This document shows, in pieces, positions 7,321-13,135 of a stretch of DNA of 13,135 nucleotides (position 1 is its first letter; each line of letters starts with the position of its first letter). Where the stretch lies: positions 1-13,135 of the forward strand of contig JAHHQQ010000038.1 in the NCBI GenBank assembly GCA_020026275.1. Reading direction: 5' to 3'. Under the pieces are notes generated by a model that was given only the letters and a program-made list of their open reading frames with translations, was not told the DNA's origin and searched no databases. A program made the translations under genes and the position numbers. This stretch comes from Bacteroidales bacterium (lineage in GTDB: Bacteria > Bacteroidota > Bacteroidia > Bacteroidales > UBA932).

Positions 7321-8775
7321 CTAACGGTTCGTTTTACGGAACATCATGGCCAAGACTGCGAGAACAGGATAAATCTCCAGACGGCCGAGGAACATATCCA
7401 TGGACAAGACCAACTTGACCATTACTGGCTGAGAACAATAATTTCCGAAAGATCCGATTTCCCCGATACCAGGGCCGACATTTGCCATAGAGGCAATGGT
7501 ACCTGCTATAGAATTTTCAACAGTCGCTCCAAATGCGACACACAGCAAAATAGAAATGATTATCATTCCCAGATAGATGGTGATGAAAATGATATGTGGC
7601 ATCACTTCTTCTTCACTCAGCAGATGATTCCCCACTTTCACCTTCTCCACATAGGCAGGATGAACAACTTTGTGAATCTGACGCTGGACGGTCTTCAAGA
7701 AGATGAGTACACGGTCTGCCTTGATTCCTCCAGCAGTAGAGCCGGCACATCCGCTCATGAGAATAATCGTCATCAAGACAATGCCGGCCAAAGGAGGCCA
7801 TGTGGCATTGTCAGCAATGGCCAAACCTGTGGTGGATATATAACTGACAACATGAAAGGCGCTATCCAGCAAGGCAGAGCCCCAAGTTCTGCCAACCTCC
7901 CCGAACTTCAAGGTCAAGGTAATGACCAACACTGAAAGCAGGATAATTTGGTTGTAGAAACGAAAGACCGGATTATTCAAGGGTTTCAGCGAACGGGTCA
8001 CGACGGTAAAATACAGCAATCCGAAATGGATGGATGCAAAATACATGAAGACTATAGAAATGATGCTGATCGGCAATGAATCATAGGAAGCGATGGAAAT
8101 GTTGCGCGTGCTGAATCCACCCGAGGCACAGACACTGAACGCATGATTGATGGCATCGAACGGGCTCATTCCGGCAATCCAGTAGGACAGGAAAGCCAGC
8201 AGGTTCAGCACCAGATAGACGGAGGAAAAGATAAGCACCGTCTTGTTGGCCCTCACATGGTAGATTTCCCGGCTCAACGAGGACAGTTCCAGATTGGCGA
8301 GTCTCAACTTGACCGGATTGGAAGAAGAAATGATGAGCAGCAGGAAGACCACCACCCCCAGGCCACCGATGAAATTGGTAGAGGATCTCCAAAACAAAAG
8401 GCTGTACGGCAGAGCTTCCACACTCTGAAGGATAGTCGCCCCGGTCGTCGTGAAGCCAGAAACGCTTTCAAATAGCGCATTCACTACAGAAAATGGCCCC
8501 CCCCATAACAGATAAGGCATCATGCCGAACAGAAACGAGAGCAACCAGGACAGCACGATAATGATGTAGCCGTCTGTCAGTGTGATTTTCGGAGCTCTTC
8601 TGACAAAGATGAAAGGAAAGACCCCACAGATAAAAGTAAGTACAAAACTGATGGACAGTGCCGCCAAAGCACTGTCATTGCCATGAGCAATGGAAACCAA
8701 GATGGATAAGAACATGAAAAATGCACTGACAAGAAGTGCAGATCCAACATTCCTTGCGATTGCCTTGAAATTCAT
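7321..8775 (-). CDS. trkH: TrkH-family potassium uptake transporter, membrane subunit
   Basis: A 484-residue inner-membrane protein, almost entirely hydrophobic segments, that forms the K+ translocation pathway of a Trk/Ktr system. The four pore loops are visible, numbered from the ATG: SGFTTTGAT (about 106-114), CASGGFSTRN (about 216-225), SYISTTGLA (about 311-319) and ANVGPGIGEIG (about 431-441). GCAGSTAGGIKADR (343-356) is also a TrkH signature. A frame starting with GTG at 8781 adds two residues; I take the ATG at 8775. TrkH normally works with the NAD-binding peripheral protein TrkA, and no trkA is in the window. It lies 43 bp behind the HAMP protein gene and is probably co-transcribed with it. 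A run of eight G on the coding strand (8497-8504) lies within codons 91-95. Confidence 0.95.
   Translation of the reverse strand: MNFKAIARNVGSALLVSAFFMFLSILVSIAHGNDSALAALSISFVLTFICGVFPFIFVRRAPKITLTDGYIIIVLSWLLSFLFGMMPYLLWGGPFSVVNALFESVSGFTTTGATILQSVEALPYSLLFWRSSTNFIGGLGVVVFLLLIISSSNPVKLRLANLELSSLSREIYHVRANKTVLIFSSVYLVLNLLAFLSYWIAGMSPFDAINHAFSVCASGGFSTRNISIASYDSLPISIISIVFMYFASIHFGLLYFTVVTRSLKPLNNPVFRFYNQIILLSVLVITLTLKFGEVGRTWGSALLDSAFHVVSYISTTGLAIADNATWPPLAGIVLMTIILMSGCAGSTAGGIKADRVLIFLKTVQRQIHKVVHPAYVEKVKVGNHLLSEEEVMPHIIFITIYLGMIIISILLCVAFGATVENSIAGTIASMANVGPGIGEIGSFGNYCSQPVMVKLVLSMDMFLGRLEIYPVLAVLAMMFRKTNR
8497..8504. repeat. Homopolymer of eight C/G inside trkH
   Basis: Eight consecutive C on the plus strand (G on the coding strand) encode part of the LLWGGPF segment of TrkH. 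A one-base slip would shift the frame near residue 93 and remove the pore. It is the longest G/C homopolymer I noticed in the window. Confidence 0.85.
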
Positions 8776-8818
8776 AATCACGTATACAGTCAGTTCAGCC
8801 TACTATCAAAATGTCTTT

Positions 8819-9670
8819 CTATTCGTCATCGGTTTTCTTTTCCAGCAGAGCCCTCAGTTCCTTCACTCTCCGGCGCAATTGGATATTTTCATTGATTATT
8901 TCCCCTACGTTCTCGTTCAGGCTCGCCAGTTCATCATCGCTTTCCAGTTCGTAAGTGTATCTTCGGTTGTTGTCGGCACGATAGAATTCGATACCGGACA
9001 ACATCTTATATATCGGATTGATATAATAGACCATGACAAAATACAAGAGAAGGAGTACCAGCAGAATACCGACAGCAACAGCCACAACTCCAGGGATGAT
9101 ACTTCTATAGAAACCGCTTTCGAACGTTGCGGAATTAGTTTTCAATTGATTATATGTAACGGCATTCAATTTGTCCAGATCACTCATGAGCCGCTGGAAG
9201 ACCGGCTGCAGACGGTCGAAATACCAGGTACGGTTATCCACGAAATTGGAATCCCACACCTTTGGAAGTTCCATGGAGGTCAGCATATAAGCCGAATAGG
9301 AATACATGACAGAATCGGCCAAGTGTCCCAGATCATAGCCTCTCAAACCATCACGGAGTTTGTCACAATGTTTTACAAACTCTTTCTGATTGAAATCTGG
9401 CATCCTCGCACTCCCATCCTCCCCGATGACCGCCAGCATCTCCAAATTATAATCATTGGCCGCATTGGAAAGCTGCTGCGCTACATTGATGCTCTTGATG
9501 TTGTCAGAAATCAGAGTGGATATGTAATTGCTCATCCTGCTATATTCCAAAATGGAAATGATACCGGAAACCAGCAATATGAGCACGACTGAACACAAGC
9601 CCAAGGTAAATTTCATCCTCATCGTCAATCTGTAGGAAGCAATCTGGGTGCGTATTTTTTGAAAACTCAT
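8819..9670 (-). CDS. Two-helix membrane sensor with HAMP domain and no output domain
   Basis: The 283-residue protein starts with a short basic cytoplasmic tail, then a transmembrane helix (about 21-41), a mostly helical periplasmic region of about 145 residues (42-188) resembling the four-helix-bundle sensors of chemoreceptors, and a second transmembrane helix (about 190-216). After this comes a HAMP-like segment: INPI at the membrane exit (217-220) and ESDDELASLNENV (243-255), which matches the second HAMP helix start. The rest (about 256-283) is a charged coiled coil, NIQLRRRVKELRALLEKK, ending at a stop codon. No histidine kinase, cyclase, GGDEF or methyl-accepting domain follows. It is the first gene of a unit with trkH, 43 bp apart. 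I infer it passes a periplasmic or membrane signal to TrkH or to another partner; the ligand is unknown. It could also be a remnant of a longer sensor, but no leftover coding sequence is seen after the stop. Confidence 0.8.
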   Translation of the reverse strand: MSFQKIRTQIASYRLTMRMKFTLGLCSVVLILLVSGIISILEYSRMSNYISTLISDNIKSINVAQQLSNAANDYNLEMLAVIGEDGSARMPDFNQKEFVKHCDKLRDGLRGYDLGHLADSVMYSYSAYMLTSMELPKVWDSNFVDNRTWYFDRLQPVFQRLMSDLDKLNAVTYNQLKTNSATFESGFYRSIIPGVVAVAVGILLVLLLLYFVMVYYINPIYKMLSGIEFYRADNNRRYTYELESDDELASLNENVGEIINENIQLRRRVKELRALLEKKTDDE

Positions 9671-9700
9671 GATTCAAGACAATTTAATTGCATATTTCAG

Positions 9701-9731
9701 CAAAAATAGTAAAAAAGTGTCGAAAGTGAAA
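9701..9731 (-). promoter_or_regulatory. Candidate promoter for the HAMP protein-trkH unit
   Basis: On the minus strand TATTTTTG (9701-9708) matches TAnnTTTG exactly, with TTTC (9728-9731), one mismatch from TTTG, 19 bp upstream. It starts directly after the terminator of the oxidoreductase gene and predicts a leader of about 25 nt, which supports an independent transcript for this pair. Confidence 0.5.
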
Positions 9732-9759
9732 GAAAAAGGCCGGCCCAGTTGAGCCAGCC
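9731..9759 (-). terminator. Intrinsic terminator of the FAD oxidoreductase gene
   Basis: On the minus strand GGCTGGCTC (9751-9759) pairs over all nine positions with GGGCCGGCC (9738-9746), two of them G-U, around a four-base loop. TTTTTCT follows (9731-9737). It begins 27 bp past the oxidoreductase stop at 9786 and separates that gene from the HAMP protein unit. Confidence 0.85.
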
Positions 9760-9785
9760 CCGATTATTGTTGTCCAAAGGAGAAC

Positions 9786-11672
9786 TTATTCTACGAAATG
9801 TCCATGATAGTCCACCTCTTTGGCATGGAACGGATCCAACAGATGATCCAGCATGACGGCAAATTCCAGACGAGTGATGACCCGGTCGGGACAATAGTTG
9901 TCCAGCCCCATCTGGCTCCACACGCCCTTGGCATCCGGCACTTTCGCCCCTGCCTGAGCCAGCATCTCATAAGCATCCGATACGGTCACCTGCCCCCCTT
10001 CTGCACTGGCGGCCACCTTCACCTGAGGATAGAGTTCCTCAAAGAAGATTTCGTCAGCCTTCAACGGATCATTCACACGGAACCAGGTTTCATTGGCCCA
10101 TCCATGAGGCCGTCCCAATCCACGGAGAATGCCGGTCGCACCGATACGCTGTTCTGCGCCAAACTTCGGATTTCGGTTATCCAGATCCTGATAAGGCATG
10201 ATGTAAACCCCCTCTTCAAGAAGAACATCCTGCAACTGACGGACCTTGACCTTGTCCAGCCCTCCGTTCTTGACTGCAAGTGCGGCCAATGCACCGGAAG
10301 CCTGTCCGATCTGCAAAGTCATCGGCTGAAGACGGGTCGTACCGTTGACAAGATTAGTCACGGAAACAGATTTCTCCGCCACAATCAGATCCTGCACTTC
10401 CTTTGGAAGAACTACTCCCATTGGAAGATTGTAAGATGGAATCGGATAAAAATGGAGATCTGGAAGAGAAGGCCAGTCCGCATTTCTGAAATGATGATGA
10501 TCCACTGGATAATTGCCGGAACCGATACCTGTCCGATATAGAGGTTCCTTGTATTCATAAGGACGAGCCGCGGCATCTACGGTAAATCTGACCATGCCAT
10601 CGATACGGCGGGATTCCCTATGATAAGGAATCATCGGAAGAAGATCTTCTGTAGGATATTCATCGTCAGCCAGCCCCAGATTCTTGTAGCCCAGTTCATG
10701 CTGAATGAAATAAAGGAATCCCAAAGAAATGTTCTTGCAACTGTCCAGCGCCTCCTTGCGACGTTCAGGAGCAGCCTCAATCACATTGACATAGACATCA
10801 TTTCCTTCGGCCGGCCAATTGATCATATATTTGGCATCTGGTCCGGTCACCGGCAACTTGCCATAGGTGAGCATGGTCTCCACAGGATGGAGCGCCAGTT
10901 TCACATCCGCTCTTATAGGAGTACCGTTCTCGAAATAGATGTCATGATTCAGAGGATTGATACAACTATTCAGATACAAGGTAGAATCGTAGTCTGCCGG
11001 CCTCTCAATGGACCTGTCCGCATTGGGGCCATAATCCTTCAGAGTCATGCACATGGTCAGATCCTGGATGACATCGTTTTCCTTCTCCGGAGCAATGTCC
11101 TCTCCCGTATCATAACGGGAATCCATACCGATTTCGTACGGCACGCCACAAGTTTTGGCCACATCACCCAATTCCGTAGCGTCAATCAGGACTTTTGTGC
11201 GCACCTCATAACTTCCGTCCGCATTTTTCAAAGTGACCGTCCAGCCTTTGGCATTTTTCCGAGCTCCGACAAAGACAGTCTCATAACGGATGTCCAGATT
11301 GTCATAGTGGGCGGCCATCTTCTTGAATATTTCATCTCCCACGTGCGGTTCGAAGAGCACATTGCTGACCCAGCCGGTGCACAAGGCCCCTTCGCTGCCG
11401 TAATGGGCGGAGAGAGAATCAACAAAAGAATCATAGATTCCCGAACGGATCCGGTAATTTCCATCTACTGCACTGACTCCGGCAGAAGTCAACATACCTC
11501 CCAACCAGGTAAACTCCTCAGTGACCATAGTGTTGGCCCCCATCTTGGCGGCCTGGACAGCGGCCGCCGTACCACTGGCTCCGCCTCCAATGACAAGGAC
11601 ATCCACCCGAGGAGAACAAGACACACACGCCCCCCAAATGAGCGCCATTGTATAAAAAACACTTTTTTTCAT
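9786..11672 (-). CDS. Exported FAD-dependent oxidoreductase (FAD_oxidored family), probable lipoprotein
   Basis: A 628-residue flavoprotein. The N-terminus is a signal peptide with cysteines at 16 and 19; ACVSCS fits a loose Bacteroidota lipobox, so it is probably a lipoprotein. The FAD-binding Rossmann loop VIGGGASG (27-34) follows almost at once, with Glu52/Glu53 at the end of strand two, a second flavin motif DATELGD (164-170), YHRESRRI (350-357) and GTTRLQPMTLQIGQASG (444-460) near the C-terminal part of the FAD fold. Residues about 505-547 and 563-615 resemble two degenerate SLH modules (GILRGLG and ITRLEFAVMLDHLL). No twin-arginine motif is seen, so FAD would have to be inserted outside the cytoplasm. 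Relatives are often labelled xanthan lyase, which the sequence does not support. The substrate is unknown. It lies 123 bp behind the epimerase gene. Confidence 0.85.
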   Translation of the reverse strand: MKKSVFYTMALIWGACVSCSPRVDVLVIGGGASGTAAAVQAAKMGANTMVTEEFTWLGGMLTSAGVSAVDGNYRIRSGIYDSFVDSLSAHYGSEGALCTGWVSNVLFEPHVGDEIFKKMAAHYDNLDIRYETVFVGARKNAKGWTVTLKNADGSYEVRTKVLIDATELGDVAKTCGVPYEIGMDSRYDTGEDIAPEKENDVIQDLTMCMTLKDYGPNADRSIERPADYDSTLYLNSCINPLNHDIYFENGTPIRADVKLALHPVETMLTYGKLPVTGPDAKYMINWPAEGNDVYVNVIEAAPERRKEALDSCKNISLGFLYFIQHELGYKNLGLADDEYPTEDLLPMIPYHRESRRIDGMVRFTVDAAARPYEYKEPLYRTGIGSGNYPVDHHHFRNADWPSLPDLHFYPIPSYNLPMGVVLPKEVQDLIVAEKSVSVTNLVNGTTRLQPMTLQIGQASGALAALAVKNGGLDKVKVRQLQDVLLEEGVYIMPYQDLDNRNPKFGAEQRIGATGILRGLGRPHGWANETWFRVNDPLKADEIFFEELYPQVKVAASAEGGQVTVSDAYEMLAQAGAKVPDAKGVWSQMGLDNYCPDRVITRLEFAVMLDHLLDPFHAKEVDYHGHFVE

Positions 11673-11718
11673 ATCTTTTTACAGTTTTCAACCAACCACC
11701 GGTATTTTTCATTCACAA

Positions 11719-11760
11719 AAGAAGAGCTGGTGTACAATCCATTCAGCACCAGCCCTTCTT
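11719..11760 (-). terminator. Hairpin between the epimerase and oxidoreductase genes
   Basis: On the minus strand AAGAAGGGCTGGTG (11747-11760) pairs over 14 positions, one of them G-U, with CACCAGCTCTTCTT (11719-11732), around a 14-nt loop. TTGTG follows, so there is a short, imperfect T-tract. It begins 35 nt past the epimerase stop. It may be a full or partial terminator, or an RNA processing or stability hairpin within one operon. Confidence 0.6.
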
Positions 11761-11795
11761 CCATTAATTATTGAAAATATCCGATTTTTCTGTTT

Positions 11796-12977
11796 CTACT
11801 TTGACAAGTCTTCCAGCATCTGTCCAATCTGGTACAAACCTCTTGGAACATGGAAACATCCCTTCCATTTGCCACCCTTCAACGGGAGAAGCACTTCTCC
11901 ACGACGGTTCAGATAACCGAACCACTCAGGATATTCCTGATCCTTGAAATGTTTCCACATATAGTCATCCAATTTGAGGAACCATTCGAGACATTTCTCG
12001 TTGCCGGTCAGCTGATAGCCTTTCAGCATGGCGATGGAAGATTCCAGATGAACCCACCAGAGTTTCTGGTCCCATTCAAGTTTCTGCTGAGGATATCCCT
12101 TGCTGTCCAGGAAATAGAAAATTCCGCCGTATTCCTTGTCCCAGCCCAATTCAATGACTCGCAATGATATGTCTACGGCCTTCTGGACCAATTCCTTGTC
12201 CCCGAGACGGACCCCCAGGTTCTCGATGAACCACAAAGCCTCCAGGTCATGACCAGGATTGATCTCACGGCCCTCAAAGCAATCTACCAGACTGTTGTCA
12301 ACAGAAGAGACATTCTCCACCATGGCTCCCAATGAAGGCTGATAGAACACATCCAACACCTCATGGAGACATTCCTTGATAGTCTTGTCCATCAATTCTT
12401 TGTCATCGATGATTTTCTCGACTTCCAGTGCCATATTGCAGATAATCATCGGAAGAGCGAAATCTTTCATAGGACGGGTTCCCGGAACACCCTTGCTCCA
12501 CTGTCCCTTCGGGTTGTTCCTGCGTTCGAGGATCCTTTCAAAGATCTTCTTGGCCATATCGGCATACTCTTCACTGCCGGTAGCCTCTGCAAGCTGCGCG
12601 AACGCCATGCAAGCAAATGTATTGGAGAAGATATTGTAAGGCTGGACAATTGGCTTGCCTTCTCTAGTCAATGAGAAATAGAAATCATAATTGCCAGTAT
12701 AGCCATACTTTTTCAAGAATTCAGCACCCTGCTTGGCACATTCCAGCCATTCTTCATTTTTCTGAAACTTGTTGTAAAGCATTGAGAACATCCAGACTTC
12801 ACGGCCTTGCAGCCATACGAACTTGTCAGTATCGAAGACGCTGCCATCTCTGTTCAAGCAGGTGAAATATCCACCATATTCCTTATCCTGAGATTTTTCA
12901 AGCCAAAAAGGAAGCACATTTTCCAGCAACTCCTTGTTATAGCGCTCGGCCATCTTCTTGAATTCGATTTTATCCAT
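11796..12977 (-). CDS. nanE: N-acylglucosamine 2-epimerase (AGE/renin-binding-protein family)
   Basis: A cytoplasmic enzyme of 393 residues with the (alpha/alpha)6-barrel AGE fold, expected to interconvert N-acetylmannosamine and N-acetylglucosamine. Repeated landmarks are DKEYGGYF (31-38) and DKEYGGIF (280-287). Active-site residues visible are Arg59 in WLQGRE, His243 and Glu246 in NPGHDLEA, His310 in WWVHLE and His376 in KGCFHVPR; the two histidines His243 and His376 match the catalytic pair known from the mammalian renin-binding protein. The KGCFHVPR ending favours an N-acyl-hexosamine epimerase over cellobiose 2-epimerase. In Bacteroides fragilis the sialic-acid route uses an AGE-type NanE after the lyase NanL, so a sialic-acid or amino-sugar role is likely; the lyase and transporter would lie beyond the window if present. 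The ATG at 12977 is preceded by an AT-rich leader with no Shine-Dalgarno. Confidence 0.88.
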   Translation of the reverse strand: MDKIEFKKMAERYNKELLENVLPFWLEKSQDKEYGGYFTCLNRDGSVFDTDKFVWLQGREVWMFSMLYNKFQKNEEWLECAKQGAEFLKKYGYTGNYDFYFSLTREGKPIVQPYNIFSNTFACMAFAQLAEATGSEEYADMAKKIFERILERRNNPKGQWSKGVPGTRPMKDFALPMIICNMALEVEKIIDDKELMDKTIKECLHEVLDVFYQPSLGAMVENVSSVDNSLVDCFEGREINPGHDLEALWFIENLGVRLGDKELVQKAVDISLRVIELGWDKEYGGIFYFLDSKGYPQQKLEWDQKLWWVHLESSIAMLKGYQLTGNEKCLEWFLKLDDYMWKHFKDQEYPEWFGYLNRRGEVLLPLKGGKWKGCFHVPRGLYQIGQMLEDLSK

Positions 12978-13043
12978 AATATCAATTTATTACTTGTTAC
13001 TTGATGTCTTTTAAACTTTAACTATTGTATTTAAATTGCACGA

Positions 13044-13072
13044 CAAATTTAGTAAAATATTTTAAAAACAAA
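13044..13072 (-). promoter_or_regulatory. Candidate promoter for the epimerase gene
   Basis: On the minus strand TAAATTTG (13044-13051) matches TAnnTTTG exactly and TTTG (13069-13072) lies 17 bp upstream, two or three bases closer than usual. The predicted leader is about 60 nt and contains a tandem CAAGTAA repeat (12990-13003). The promoter suggests the epimerase gene is the first of its unit; the rest of the sequence to the right edge is AT-rich and shows no gene. Confidence 0.4.
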
Positions 13073-13135
13073 ACAACTCAATTAGAATTAATTTCCAATA
13101 AAATCTTTTCATATTGAAAAAACAGACAATTTGCC

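Noticed and set aside
7321..7345. A possible terminator at the trkH stop: AACG-AAC-CGTT followed by a T-run on the minus strand
   Set aside because: The stem is only four base pairs, too weak to call; the T-run is used in the proposed helicase promoter.
8779..8810. A possible trkH promoter, TTTG with 20 bp to TATACGTG on the minus strand
   Set aside because: The -7 element has two mismatches and transcription would begin almost at the ATG, leaving no leader. The upstream promoter of the HAMP protein gene explains expression better.
8690..9592. A 300-residue plus-strand frame over the HAMP protein gene and the end of trkH
   Set aside because: It spans two minus-strand genes with clear membrane topology and motifs, and has no recognisable features of its own.
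10620..11774. A 384-residue plus-strand frame opposite the FAD oxidoreductase
   Set aside because: Antisense to a well-supported flavoprotein, with no motif, and it starts inside that gene.
13044..13135. Possible operator palindromes in the AT-rich right edge
   Set aside because: Short self-complementary AT strings are expected by chance at this composition, and the region is cut off by the window end.

Overview
The window looks like a chromosomal segment of a Bacteroidota bacterium, most likely of the order Bacteroidales. The reasons are a methyltransferase with the PG_1098-type ferredoxin-like and THUMP-like domains, a periplasmic S9 dipeptidyl peptidase, several TAnnTTTG promoter elements, mostly absent Shine-Dalgarno sequences, and an exported FAD oxidoreductase next to a renin-binding-protein-type sugar epimerase. 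The genus cannot be decided from the sequence. Eight protein genes fill almost all of the window. I see no tRNA, rRNA, CRISPR array, integrase or insertion sequence.

Layout. Positions 1-94 hold a small repeat cluster at the 3' end of a minus-strand phosphoglucomutase/phosphomannomutase gene (95-1753). A divergent promoter region (about 1754-1916) separates it from a plus-strand pair: a SAM-dependent methyltransferase with a THUMP-like domain (1917-3194) and a cytoplasmic FKBP-type prolyl isomerase (3218-3616). A strong hairpin at 3665-3692 ends that unit and probably also ends the convergent unit. From there to the right edge every gene is on the minus strand. In transcription order (right to left) they are: N-acylglucosamine 2-epimerase (11796-12977); exported FAD-dependent oxidoreductase (9786-11672), followed by a clear terminator (9731-9759); HAMP-domain membrane protein with no output domain (8819-9670) and a TrkH potassium transporter (7321-8775); then a RecD/Dda-like SF1 helicase (5829-7262) and a DPP IV-type peptidase (3717-5801).

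The genes form about five transcription units. Phosphoglucomutase links glycolytic and cell-envelope sugar phosphates. The epimerase interconverts ManNAc and GlcNAc, a step in sialic-acid use in Bacteroides, and may share a transcript with the exported flavoprotein. The HAMP protein and TrkH share a promoter and are probably one functional module. The helicase has its own promoter and an unusually good ribosome binding site, and the peptidase follows it after 27 bp.

The best candidates for something undescribed are the effector-less HAMP protein coupled to TrkH, the exported FAD oxidoreductase with a C-terminal region that resembles degenerate SLH modules, and the orphan methyltransferase of unknown substrate. 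Everything else reads as ordinary core genome.
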